A stretch of 64,000 nt of DNA from Rhizobium sp. Q54 (GTDB lineage: Bacteria; Pseudomonadota; Alphaproteobacteria; ATCC43930; CGMCC-115725). The stretch spans positions 1-64,000 of the forward strand of contig CAMATN010000008.1 of NCBI GenBank assembly GCA_945861155.1, read 5' to 3'. The notes beneath the pieces were generated by a model that ran no database searches, was not told the origin of the DNA, and saw nothing but the letters and a program-made list of their open reading frames with translations. Numbering within the stretch: position 1 is the stretch's first letter; every line of letters begins with the position of its first letter. Made by a program: the position numbers and the translations under genes. Shown in pieces: positions 20,887-30,582 of the stretch.

Positions 20887-21867
20887 GTGGCGACGCCCGG
20901 CCGCGAGCCTCTGCTGGAAATCCGCGGCCTGAAGGTGCATTTCGCCACCGATGACGGCATGGTCCGTGCGGTCGATGGCGTCGATCTGACCGTTCATGCC
21001 GGCGAGACGCTCGGGATCGTCGGCGAATCCGGGTGCGGCAAGACCGTCACCGCGCTCTCCGTGCTCAAGCTGATCGCGATGCCGCCGGCCCGCATCGTCG
21101 CCGGCCAGATCCTGTGGCAAGGCCGCGATCTGGTGCCGCTCGGAACCGGGGAGATGCGCCGCATCCGCAGCAAGGAAATCGGCATCGTCTTTCAGGAGCC
21201 GATGACCTCGCTCAACCCGGTCTACAATGTCGGCGAGCAGATCGCGGAGACAATCCGGGAGCATGAGGGGCTGGGCCGCCGGGGAGCCCTGGAACGCGCC
21301 ATAGAGATGCTCCGGCTGGTGAACATCCCGAACCCCGAACGGCGGGTGCGCGATTACCCGCACCAGTTTTCCGGCGGCATGCGTCAGCGCGTGATGATCG
21401 CGATGGCCTTGTCATGCAATCCCAAGCTGCTGATCGCCGACGAGCCGACCACCGCGCTGGATGTGACCATTCAGGCCCAGATCCTCGAATTGCTCGCCGA
21501 GATGAAGGCGCGCCTGGGGATGGCGGTCATGCTGATCACCCATGCGATGGGGGTCGTCGCCGAAGTGGCGCAGCGGGTGGCGGTCATGTACGCCGGCAAG
21601 GTCGTCGAGGAGGCGTCCGTCGCCGAACTCTTCAGCCGGCCCCGGCATCCTTACACGCAGGGGTTGATCCGCTCGATCCCGCGTGTCGACCGAGCCGGCC
21701 GCAAGACCCGTTTGGCGGCGATCGCCGGGGTCGTGCCGAGCCTGCTGGACCCGCCCCCGGGATGTCGCTTCGCGCCGCGCTGCGAGTTTGTCAGAGCAGA
21801 ATGCACGGCCGCGATTCCGCCGCTTCGCGAGGTTGCGCCCGGCCATAAGGTCGCCTGCGTGCTATGA
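20887..21867 (+). CDS. Oligopeptide ABC transporter ATP-binding protein (DppD-like)
   Basis: Walker [44 protein letters not shown]. Confidence 0.95.
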   Translation: MATPGREPLLEIRGLKVHFATDDGMVRAVDGVDLTVHAGETLGIVGESGCGKTVTALSVLKLIAMPPARIVAGQILWQGRDLVPLGTGEMRRIRSKEIGIVFQEPMTSLNPVYNVGEQIAETIREHEGLGRRGALERAIEMLRLVNIPNPERRVRDYPHQFSGGMRQRVMIAMALSCNPKLLIADEPTTALDVTIQAQILELLAEMKARLGMAVMLITHAMGVVAEVAQRVAVMYAGKVVEEASVAELFSRPRHPYTQGLIRSIPRVDRAGRKTRLAAIAGVVPSLLDPPPGCRFAPRCEFVRAECTAAIPPLREVAPGHKVACVL

Positions 21868-22880
21868 ACGCCGCCGGGAGCGCCGCCTCGGATGACGCCG
21901 GGGACGTCGCGCCAACCAAGGAGCTGCTGCGGGTCAAAGACCTCGTCAAGTATTTTCCGATCAAGCGCGGGCTGCTGTCGCGCGCGGTCGAACGGGTGCA
22001 CGCGGTCGATGGGGTCAGCTTCACGATCGGTCCCGGCGAAACGTTGGGTCTGGTCGGCGAGTCGGGCTGCGGCAAATCCACGACTGGGCGCTGCATCCTG
22101 CGGCTGATCGAGCCGACATCCGGCGAGGTATGGTTCGCGGGCAAGAGCGTCACGGCGCTTTCCGGCAGGGAGCTCAGGGCGCTGTGCCGCGACATGCAGA
22201 TCATCTTTCAAGATCCCTACGCCTCGCTCAACCCGCGCCTGCCGGTCGGCGCGATCGTCGGCGAGGCGCTGATCATCCACAATCTCACCAAGAGCGGCCG
22301 GGAATTCGAGGAGCGGGTGGTCGAACTGCTCGAAACCGTCGGCCTCAACGCCGACCACATGCGGCGCTATCCGCATGAATTCTCCGGCGGCCAGCGGCAA
22401 CGGATCGGGATTGCCCGCGCCCTCGCGGTATCGCCGAAGCTGATCGTCTGCGACGAGCCGGTATCGGCGCTCGATGTGTCGATTCAGGCGCAGGTCATCA
22501 ACCTGCTCGAGGATCTGCAGCAGCAGTTCGGTCTTTCCTATCTGTTCATCGCGCACGATTTGTCGGTGGTCGAGCATATCAGCACGCGCGTCGCGGTCAT
22601 GTATCTGGGCCGCATCGTCGAGACGGCGGCGGCCGAGGACCTCTACAACGCGCCGCTGCATCCCTATACCCAGGCGCTGCTGTCGGCCGTGCCGATCCCG
22701 GACCCGGCAGCAAAGCGCGGGCGCATCATGTTGCAGGGCGATGTGCCGAACCCGATCCATCCGCCGTCCGGCTGCCATTTCCATACGCGTTGCCCAAAGG
22801 CGATGGCGCATTGCGCGGTCAAGACTCCGATCGCCAAGGAGATGGCCCCGGGCCACGTCGTCGCCTGCCATTTGTATTGA
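21864..22880 (+). CDS. Oligopeptide ABC transporter ATP-binding protein (DppF-like)
   Basis: Walker [45 protein letters not shown]. Confidence 0.95.
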   Translation: MNAAGSAASDDAGDVAPTKELLRVKDLVKYFPIKRGLLSRAVERVHAVDGVSFTIGPGETLGLVGESGCGKSTTGRCILRLIEPTSGEVWFAGKSVTALSGRELRALCRDMQIIFQDPYASLNPRLPVGAIVGEALIIHNLTKSGREFEERVVELLETVGLNADHMRRYPHEFSGGQRQRIGIARALAVSPKLIVCDEPVSALDVSIQAQVINLLEDLQQQFGLSYLFIAHDLSVVEHISTRVAVMYLGRIVETAAAEDLYNAPLHPYTQALLSAVPIPDPAAKRGRIMLQGDVPNPIHPPSGCHFHTRCPKAMAHCAVKTPIAKEMAPGHVVACHLY

Positions 22881-22957
22881 GCGAGGGCCGACCGGAACCG
22901 GGCCGGAGCGGTTCTCGTTCACCGCGGCAGAGTGCCTTTGCCGAATGGGTGCGCGAT

Positions 22958-23797
22958 ATGCCGTATTCCGCCGAGATCAGCCGCGACAACCGAACCGCTT
23001 TTCTATTCGTGATCGATCAATCCGGCTCGATGGACGAGCGTCCCGAAGGGGGCCGGATGAAGTCGGAATTCGTCGCCGACGTCCTGAACAAGACCGTCTA
23101 CACGCTGGTCACCAACTGCTCGAAAGCCGACGGAATCCGCAATTATTTCGATGTCGGCGTGATCGGCTATAGTGGGGCGGGCGTCGCGAACGGCCTGGGC
23201 GGCGCTCTGGAATCAGGCGCGATGCACCCGATTTCGGCGCTTGCCGAATCGCCGCTGCGCGTCGAGGAACGGGTCCGCGCGGTCGATGACGGCGCCGGCG
23301 GCATCGTCGAGCAGAAGACCAAATTCCCGGTCTGGTTCGAGCCCCGCAACGAGGGCGGCACGCCGATGCGGGCGGCGCTGACCCGGGCGGCCGAGCTGAT
23401 GGCCGAATGGTGCGATGCGCACCCCGATTGCTATCCGCCGACAATCCTGCACGTGACCGACGGGGAGGCGACCGACGGCAACCCCGAAGATGTCGCCGAC
23501 GCGCTGCACCAACTGCACACTGCCGACGGGCAAAGCCTTTTGTTCAACCTTCACGTCACGACCAAGGGCGGGCGCGAAATCATCTTCCCCGGCGGCGATG
23601 ACGGTCTCGTCGACGATTACGCGCGGATGCTGTACCGCATGTCGAGCGCGCTGCCGCCGCATCTGGCCAAGATCGCCGGCGACAAGGGGTATTCGATCGC
23701 GTCGGGCTCGCGCGGCTTCATCTTCAACGCCGATCCGAAGCTGATCGTCGATTTCTTCGATATCGGCACGCGCCCGCGCATGGTCGCAGACCGCTAG
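22958..23797 (+). CDS. vWA domain protein (TerY-like, member of TerY-P triad)
   Basis: RTAFLFVIDQSGSMDE (MIDAS DxSxS); PTILHVTDGEATDGNPEDVADALHQL. Confidence 0.9.
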   Translation: MPYSAEISRDNRTAFLFVIDQSGSMDERPEGGRMKSEFVADVLNKTVYTLVTNCSKADGIRNYFDVGVIGYSGAGVANGLGGALESGAMHPISALAESPLRVEERVRAVDDGAGGIVEQKTKFPVWFEPRNEGGTPMRAALTRAAELMAEWCDAHPDCYPPTILHVTDGEATDGNPEDVADALHQLHTADGQSLLFNLHVTTKGGREIIFPGGDDGLVDDYARMLYRMSSALPPHLAKIAGDKGYSIASGSRGFIFNADPKLIVDFFDIGTRPRMVADR

Positions 23798-23811
23798 GTT
23801 CCGCGGTGTCA

Positions 23812-23930
23812 ACCCCCACCCTCCCACGCCTCGCGGCGCGGGTCCCTCCCTCCCCCGCTTGCGGGGGAGGGTCTTTCAGAGCACGGCGAACTCCCTCCCC
23901 CGCAAGCGGGGGAGGGTTGGGGTGGGGGTC
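23812..23930. repeat. Palindromic repeat family A between vWA and PP2C genes
   Basis: aacccccaccctcccacgcc...ctccctcccccgcaagcgggggagggttggggtgggggt. Confidence 0.85.
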
Positions 23931-23960
23931 ACCCGGCGCCCTCTTTGCCAGTTCCGATCT

Positions 23961-24728
23961 GTGCTGGTAGAGCCCACGGCGGCGCCGCAGCTTTTCGCCC
24001 GACCGCGCGCCTTTACCATTGCGAAACGGCCGGGAGAGACCAACGAGGATGCGTGGCAGCATTCGCACAAGGGCGCCGGGGCGGTCAGCGATGGCGCCTC
24101 AGTGTCGTTCGATTCGGCGGCGTGGTCGCGCCTACTGGTGCGGCGCTTCGCGCAACACCCGCATTTCGACGAATCGTGGCTGGCCGAGGCGATCGCCGCC
24201 TATGCCACACTGCACGATCGCGACAGCCTTCCCTGGATGCAGCAGGCCGCCTTCGATCGCGGCAGCTTTGCCTCGCTGATCGGAGTGACGGATCGGGGCG
24301 GCGGGCGGATCGGGCTGCTGGCGATCGGCGACAGCCTGGCCCTGCTCTGCGACGGCGACCGCATCGTCGATTCCTTCCCCTACCAGGCGCCGGAGCAGTT
24401 CGACGCCGACCCCCAGCTGCTGTCGACCAACACATCCGAAAACGCGTTTCTCAAAGACCCCGAGCGCGCCTCCGAACTGTCGCGGGAATGGGATCTGGGG
24501 CCGCTCGTCGATCCGGCGCTGCTCTGCGTCACCGATGCGCTGGGTCGCTGGATCCTGACCGAGCGCGAGCGAGATTCCTCGCCGATCGCGCTGTTGCGCG
24601 CTGTCGCATCGCGGCGCGCCTTCGCGCGCCTTGTCGAGGAGGAGCGCATGGCGGGCCGGATGCGCCGCGACGACACGACATTGCTCGCGTATTGGGATTG
24701 GTCGCCTGGGGATAGGTCGGGGGAATAG
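23961..24728 (+). CDS. PP2C-family serine/threonine phosphatase (TerY-P triad)
   Basis: NEDAW, GAVSDGASVS, LLAIGDSLALL, LLCVTDALGRW, RDDTTLLAYWDW: PP2C metal-binding motifs. GTG start proposed at 23961. Confidence 0.85.
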   Translation: MLVEPTAAPQLFARPRAFTIAKRPGETNEDAWQHSHKGAGAVSDGASVSFDSAAWSRLLVRRFAQHPHFDESWLAEAIAAYATLHDRDSLPWMQQAAFDRGSFASLIGVTDRGGGRIGLLAIGDSLALLCDGDRIVDSFPYQAPEQFDADPQLLSTNTSENAFLKDPERASELSREWDLGPLVDPALLCVTDALGRWILTERERDSSPIALLRAVASRRAFARLVEEERMAGRMRRDDTTLLAYWDWSPGDRSGE

Positions 24729-24737
24729 GGGTCGGGA

Positions 24738-26219
24738 ATGCAGCCGCTGACGCCCTACCCGCAAATCGTCGAATACAACGAGGCGGTGCAACACCCCTCG
24801 ACCGCGTTCCGCGACCCCGAGCTGCGGCAAGGCCAGGTCAAGCTCAACGCGCTTGGGCTGCCGGTCGCGCTGTCGGGCGGTTTCGCGCTGACTTATCCGA
24901 TGATGACGGGCGCCAAGGCGAAGGGGCGCAAGCTGGCGGTGCGCTGCTTTCACCGCGAGATTCCGGCGGCACAGCACAAATATGCGGCGATCGCCCGCGC
25001 GGTAACAGCGCTGCGAAGCCCGTACTTCGTCGGTTTCGATTATCTCGCCGACGGCATCAAGATCCGCGGCGGCTTCTATCCGGTCCTCAAGATGGACTGG
25101 GCCGAGGGCGACCCGCTCGGCGTCTGGCTCGACCGCAACAGCGGCGACCGGCGCGCCCTCGAAAAATTGCGCGAGCAGTTCGCCGCGCTCGCCGCCTTCC
25201 TCGAAAAGTACGGTATCGCGCATGGCGACATCCAGACCGGCAACGTCATAATCTCGGCGGCGGGGCTGAAGCTGGTCGATTATGACGGGGTGTTCGTGCC
25301 GGGCATGCCGGCTGCGTTCGGCAGCGAGACCGGGCACAAGCATTTTCAGCACCCAAGCCGCGCCCCGGCGCATTTCGGCCCGGCCATCGACCGGTTCTCG
25401 TTGATCGCGGTCGATCTGAGCCTCGCCGCGCTGATCGCGGTGCCGTCGCTGCATCGGCGGTTTCGGCAGGGCGGCGAGACGATCCTCTTTCGCGCCAGGG
25501 ATTTTGTCGATCCCGACCGCTCCGAATTGTTCGGCTTACTCCAGCAACATGCCGCGCTGCACCAGACCGCGGAGAATTTCGCGGCGATCTGCCGGGCCGA
25601 TTTCGGCGCGGTGCCGAGCCTTGGCGACTTCCGGGCCGGTCGGAATATCCCGCAGCCGGCTTCAGGCTCGCCTGTCGCGGCTCCGGCATCGCGGTCCCGA
25701 ACGCAAACCACCGCGCCGCGGCCGCCGAAGGCACAACATTGGCGTTTCTGGCCGGCCCTCCGCCATGGCGACAGCCAGCCGGCTCCTGCGCCCACACCGA
25801 TTCGCGCCGAAACAGCGCCGGGACCAGGCAGATCGAACCGCCACCTGGTCGCTCGTCTGCTCGCCGAGCCCCGCGCGAATCCCGGTACGTCGCGCACGAC
25901 GCCAACGCCGCGGCGGCCGGATGGCGCACAGTCCGCCGCCGATCTGGCGGCCCTTCGGTCCCCCCGGAGCAACCGAGACATCGTGCGCACGCTGCGCCCA
26001 ACCGCCGTCGCGCCAATTCCCTCGGCCCCAATTCCCTCGGCCCCCCGGACCCCGGCGTCCGTGCGTCCGCATTCGGCATCGCCGGCGCCGATGCCGCGGT
26101 CCGGCTCGGTCGTCATCCACCCGCACAACCGGGTGGCTCCGCCATCGCCCTCGGCCGCGGCGGAACAATCGCCGACCCTGCTGCGCCGCGTGTTGCGGGC
26201 GATCGGCGTCGACCACTGA
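24738..26219 (+). CDS. Protein kinase-like protein (TerY-P triad) with long proline-rich tail
   Basis: LAVRCFHREIP; AHGDIQTGNVIISAAGLKLVDYDGVFVPGM kinase catalytic and metal-binding loops; disordered Pro-rich C-terminus. Confidence 0.85.
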   Translation: MQPLTPYPQIVEYNEAVQHPSTAFRDPELRQGQVKLNALGLPVALSGGFALTYPMMTGAKAKGRKLAVRCFHREIPAAQHKYAAIARAVTALRSPYFVGFDYLADGIKIRGGFYPVLKMDWAEGDPLGVWLDRNSGDRRALEKLREQFAALAAFLEKYGIAHGDIQTGNVIISAAGLKLVDYDGVFVPGMPAAFGSETGHKHFQHPSRAPAHFGPAIDRFSLIAVDLSLAALIAVPSLHRRFRQGGETILFRARDFVDPDRSELFGLLQQHAALHQTAENFAAICRADFGAVPSLGDFRAGRNIPQPASGSPVAAPASRSRTQTTAPRPPKAQHWRFWPALRHGDSQPAPAPTPIRAETAPGPGRSNRHLVARLLAEPRANPGTSRTTPTPRRPDGAQSAADLAALRSPRSNRDIVRTLRPTAVAPIPSAPIPSAPRTPASVRPHSASPAPMPRSGSVVIHPHNRVAPPSPSAAAEQSPTLLRRVLRAIGVDH

Positions 26220-26264
26220 CGGCGCGCTTCAGCGGTTCTCTCTCCCGACGCATGCGGCCCTAGA

Positions 26265-27710
26265 CTAAGGGCCGTCGACGCGAACCGTGCCGGCAAAGCG
26301 CGACGGCGCGCGCAGCCACGCACCCGCTTCGGCGCCGCGCCCCGCCGGCCGGGCCTGCCAGGCGCCGCGCCGAAGCTGCTCCTCGAGTTCCCAGCGCAGC
26401 AGCGCCAGACGGGCGTGCATCGTCGACGCGACGATGGCCGCGACCGCCGGCGCGCCGGGTAGCGCCAGAGCTTGCGCCGCATGCCGGACGCACAGCCCGT
26501 AACCGCCTTCGAACGCGCGGCGCCCGTCCGTATCTTCGAGCAGCGCCGCCAGCAGCAGGACGGCGCGCTCGCCCGCCTCGCGCGCCCGCCGGCAAAGCGG
26601 GCATTCCCGGCCGCGTTGCAGCGAATCCAGCACCGCGATGCGCGATCCCGAGCTTGGCCACATGCTTGACCACGCGCGCTGAACGGCCGGCGGGACAATC
26701 GCGGCCCCTCGCCCGAGCTCGCGCGCTTTGCCGGCATAGACCAGCCGCTCCTCGGCCTCGCCCACCACCACTGCCGCGAGCGCCGGCGCGAGAATCGCCC
26801 CGCCGGCGACACGCGCCTGCCAAACGTGATGGCGGCACAGCGGCAACACGTCCGAGAGATCGCCCTGCGCTGCGGCCGCCCGCGCGAGCCAGCCAAGCCA
26901 TGCTCCGCAGGAATCGGATATTTCGGCGCAGATCGCGCACGAATCCATATGTCGCAAGCGACGGCGCATGCGCCGAACCGGGTCGGGATCGTCGCCGAAC
27001 GGGGCGCCGTGGCGCTCCGGCGCCAGCAGGTCGCGCCGCTCGGGAGGGCCGAGGATCACCCGGATGGCGCGATCGGCCGGGGTCTCGGCGCAGGCCGGCG
27101 CCGGGGCGCCGGCGAGGGTTTCACCGAGCGCCGCCACGGTGCGACCATGGATCGCGAGAACGCCCGCAATCGTGCCGGCGTCGAGGTATCCGGCGAGCTG
27201 CTTGAGATGCGGCATGCACACGAGCGCCGGATTGCCGTAGCAATCGGGCCGCCGCGCCCCGATCAGCAGAGCCAGAAAAAAGCACTCGCGCCGTTCGACA
27301 TCGCGCGCCTGCGCGCAGGCCTCGCACGCATCGGGTGCGGCGACGAGCGGGGCCGGCTTTCCGCGACCATGCCGCCCGGCGAGTCGCGGCAAGACGTCCC
27401 GGATCAGCGCGAGGTGGATCAGCGCGACCGTCGCGCTCTGTCCGATCGTTTCGAGGCGGCGCGCATGGTGCGCGCAGAAGCCCGCGCCGCGCGCCACTTC
27501 CCGCATCGGCTCGCGCTCTTGCCAACCCTCATAGAGAAAATGATCGAGCCAGCGCTCATCCGCCCCGGCGGCGCGGGTGCAGACCGGGCAAGCCTCGCGG
27601 GTCAACGCCGCTTCGAGGTCGCCCATCCCGGCGGCCGGATCGGGCCGCCGACCACTCATCCGGGGCCGCCACCGCCCGAGAGTAGCCGCGAGGTCGCTCC
27701 AAATCGTCAT
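26265..27710 (-). CDS. Cys-rich protein with four CxxC...CxxH zinc-knuckle-like modules
   Basis: CPVCTRA...FCAHH; CEACAQA...LVCMPH; CAICAEI...LCRHH; CPLCRRA...LCVRH. Confidence 0.7.
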   Translation of the reverse strand: MTIWSDLAATLGRWRPRMSGRRPDPAAGMGDLEAALTREACPVCTRAAGADERWLDHFLYEGWQEREPMREVARGAGFCAHHARRLETIGQSATVALIHLALIRDVLPRLAGRHGRGKPAPLVAAPDACEACAQARDVERRECFFLALLIGARRPDCYGNPALVCMPHLKQLAGYLDAGTIAGVLAIHGRTVAALGETLAGAPAPACAETPADRAIRVILGPPERRDLLAPERHGAPFGDDPDPVRRMRRRLRHMDSCAICAEISDSCGAWLGWLARAAAAQGDLSDVLPLCRHHVWQARVAGGAILAPALAAVVVGEAEERLVYAGKARELGRGAAIVPPAVQRAWSSMWPSSGSRIAVLDSLQRGRECPLCRRAREAGERAVLLLAALLEDTDGRRAFEGGYGLCVRHAAQALALPGAPAVAAIVASTMHARLALLRWELEEQLRRGAWQARPAGRGAEAGAWLRAPSRFAGTVRVDGP

Positions 27711-27770
27711 CCCGGGAGCCGGGACGACAAAATGGCAAGCGGCAAGATCTATAAACTTCCGATATAGGCC

Positions 27771-29507
27771 TCAGAGGTCGGCGTAGGTGTGGGTCTCGGC
27801 CTTGCCGCCGGGATGGGTGACGGCGCCGTTCTCGGCGTCGCCGACGGTCTGCGCGTATTTCCACAGCGTGCCCGACTGGTAGTTGTTGGTGCGCGGGGTC
27901 CAGGCGCGGCGGCGCTCGGCCAGTTCGGCATCGCTCAGCGCGACGTCGATCGTGCCGCTCACCGCGTCGATCGTGATCCGGTCGCCGTCGCGCAGCAGCG
28001 CGATCGGCCCGCCGACCGCCGCCTCCGGCCCGACATGGCCGATGCAGAAGCCCTGCGTCGCACCCGAAAAGCGGCCGTCGGTGACCAGCGCCACCTTCTC
28101 GCCGACGCCTTGCCCGTAGAGCGCCGCCGTCGTCGACAGCATCTCGCGCATCCCCGGCCCGCCGCGCGGCCCCTCATAGCGGATCACGATGATGTCGCCC
28201 TCCTTGTAGCAGCGCTGTTCGACCGCGGCGAAGGCGTCCTCCTCGCAATCGAAGCACAGCGCGCCGCCGGCGAAGCGCAATGTCTTCAGGCCGGCGACTT
28301 TGACGATGGCGCCCTGCGGCGCGAGGTTGCCCTTCAGCACGACAACGCCGCCGGTCGGCGACATCGCGTTCGAGGTCGGCCGCACCACGTCCTGGCTGGT
28401 CGGGAACCGCACGTCCGCCAAGTTTTCGGCGATGGTCTTGCCGGTGACGGTCAGGCAGTCGCCGTGCAGATAGCCGCCGTCGAGCAGCGCCTTCATCAAG
28501 ACCGGCACGCCGCCGATATCGTGCAGATCCTTCATCACATAGCGGCCGCCGGGCTTTAGATCCGCGATATAGGGCGTGCGCTTGAAGATCTCGCCGACAT
28601 CGTGCAGGTCGAACTTGATGCCGGCTTCGTGGGCGATGCCGGGCAGATGCAGGCCTGCATTGGTCGATCCGCCGGCGGCGGCCACGACCGTCGCGGCGTT
28701 TTCGAGCGATTTCAGCGTGACGATGTCGCGCGGCCGCAGGTTGCGGCGGATCAATTCCATGACGGCCTGGCCCGAGGCTTCGGCGTAGGCGTCGCGCGAA
28801 TCGTAGGGGGCGGGCGCCCCGGCCGAGCCGGGCAGCGCGAGCCCGATCGCCTCGGAAACGCACGCCATCGTGTTCGCGGTAAAGAGACCGCCGCAGGAGC
28901 CGGCCGAGGGGCAGGCGGCGCATTCGAGCTCGTGCAGTTCCTCGTCCGACATTTTGCCGACATTGTGCGCGCCGACCGCCTCGAACACGTCGCCGATCGT
29001 CACGTCCTTGCCCTTGAAGCGGCCCGGCAGGATCGAGCCGCCATACATAAAGACCGACGGCACGTTGAGCCGGACCATCGCCATCATCAGCCCGGGCAGC
29101 GACTTGTCGCAGCCGGCGAGCCCGACGAGCGCGTCGTAGCAATGGCCGCGCATCGTCAGTTCGACTGAATCGGCGATGACTTCGCGGCTGACCAGCGACG
29201 ATTTCATCCCCTCATGGCCCATCGCGATGCCGTCGGTCACGGTGATCGTCGTGAACTCGCGCGGGGTTCCGCCCGCCGCGGCGACCCCCTTTTTCGTCGC
29301 CTGCGCCTGACGCGACAGCGAAATGTTGCACGGCGCCGCCTCGTTCCAGGTCGTCGCCACCCCGACCAGCGGCTGGTTGATCTGCTCGGTGCTGAGCCCC
29401 AACGCATAAAGAAAGGCGCGATGCGGCGCGCGCTCCGGGCCGACCGTGACATGTCGGCTCGGCAGGCGCGATTTGTCGATGGCCGGATGGCGAAATTCGT
29501 CGGGCAT
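27771..29507 (-). CDS. ilvD: Dihydroxy-acid dehydratase
   Basis: QPLVGVATTWNEAAPCNISL; VGLAGCDKSLPGLMMAM; CPSAGSCGGLFTANTMACVSEAIGLALPGSA. Confidence 0.95.
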   Translation of the reverse strand: MPDEFRHPAIDKSRLPSRHVTVGPERAPHRAFLYALGLSTEQINQPLVGVATTWNEAAPCNISLSRQAQATKKGVAAAGGTPREFTTITVTDGIAMGHEGMKSSLVSREVIADSVELTMRGHCYDALVGLAGCDKSLPGLMMAMVRLNVPSVFMYGGSILPGRFKGKDVTIGDVFEAVGAHNVGKMSDEELHELECAACPSAGSCGGLFTANTMACVSEAIGLALPGSAGAPAPYDSRDAYAEASGQAVMELIRRNLRPRDIVTLKSLENAATVVAAAGGSTNAGLHLPGIAHEAGIKFDLHDVGEIFKRTPYIADLKPGGRYVMKDLHDIGGVPVLMKALLDGGYLHGDCLTVTGKTIAENLADVRFPTSQDVVRPTSNAMSPTGGVVVLKGNLAPQGAIVKVAGLKTLRFAGGALCFDCEEDAFAAVEQRCYKEGDIIVIRYEGPRGGPGMREMLSTTAALYGQGVGEKVALVTDGRFSGATQGFCIGHVGPEAAVGGPIALLRDGDRITIDAVSGTIDVALSDAELAERRRAWTPRTNNYQSGTLWKYAQTVGDAENGAVTHPGGKAETHTYADL

Positions 29508-29713
29508 GGCCGATCTCCTTCTGCGGGCGCTTCCAGCGTTATGGCCACCGTAGCTGCGCCACAAGGGGCAATCAATGGCTTGGTGGGTGGGACGTCCGAC
29601 CCCAAGGAGCGGCAGAGAGGCGGCGCCAGGGCAATGCCAGGGTAATTCAGACCGGCGACCAAGCGGCCGCGGAGCGCGCCGTTGCGGCGCCGCGAGCGGC
29701 GATTTACGGTGGC

Positions 29714-30577
29714 GTGGCGCAATTCGCCGAAGGGATATCGCCCGTGCCACTTCCGCCGCCCGTTCTGGACCATATCGTGATCGATGTCCGCGACCGCATG
29801 GATGAGGCGGCGCGCGTGTTCGCGCGCCTCGGCTTTCAGCTGACGCCGCGCGGCCACCACACGCTCGGCTCGATGAACCATTTGATGATGTTTGCGACCG
29901 ACTATCTGGAGTTGCTCGGCTTCGGCGATGGCGGCGCGGCGCGGCCGGAACTGGCGCCGTTCCCGATCGGGCTCAACGGGCTGGTGTTCAAGACCGACGA
30001 CGCCGATCGGGCCCATGCCCATGCCCTGGGCGCGGGCCTGCCGATCCTGCCGGTCCAGTCTTTTTCGCGACCGGTCGAGCTCGATGGCGGGCGGACCGAC
30101 GCGCGGTTCCGCACCACCCGGCTCGATCCCGCCAAAATCGCGATGGGCCGGGTTTATTTTTGCGAACATCGGACCCCTGAACTGGTCTGGCGTCCGGAAT
30201 GGCAAGCGCATCCGAACGGCGCGCGCGCGGTCTCCCGGGTCGTTGTCGCGAGCCCCGCACCGCGCCAGACCGCGTCGTTGTTCGAGAGCCTGTTCGGGGT
30301 CGATTCGATTGCCGAACAGCACGGAAAATGCACCCTCCCTGCCGGCGCCGCGCGCGTCGAGCTGATGCGTCCGGGGGCCATCGCCGCCGAGTTCGGCGCG
30401 GCGGCGAGCGAGCCTTCGGGCCGCACCGAATATCTCGCGGCGGTTGAGCTCCAGGTCGAATCGATCGCCGATACCGGAGGGTTTCTGCGCGATATTCCGG
30501 GCGTCCGCATCGAACCGCGACGCGTCGTCGTCCCGGCCTCCGCGGCGTTCAATACGACGCTGGCGTTCGTGGGTTAG
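29714..30577 (+). CDS. VOC/glyoxalase-like domain protein
   Basis: [53 protein letters not shown]. Confidence 0.85.
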   Translation: MAQFAEGISPVPLPPPVLDHIVIDVRDRMDEAARVFARLGFQLTPRGHHTLGSMNHLMMFATDYLELLGFGDGGAARPELAPFPIGLNGLVFKTDDADRAHAHALGAGLPILPVQSFSRPVELDGGRTDARFRTTRLDPAKIAMGRVYFCEHRTPELVWRPEWQAHPNGARAVSRVVVASPAPRQTASLFESLFGVDSIAEQHGKCTLPAGAARVELMRPGAIAAEFGAAASEPSGRTEYLAAVELQVESIADTGGFLRDIPGVRIEPRRVVVPASAAFNTTLAFVG

Positions 30578-30582
30578 GCCGG

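Noticed and set aside
17177-22880. Dpp operon as part of the TerY-P system
   Set aside because: The transport operon is complete and generic; adjacency to the triad alone does not support a functional link.
24132-25454. 440-aa minus-strand ORF
   Set aside because: Antisense to PP2C and kinase genes with catalytic motifs.
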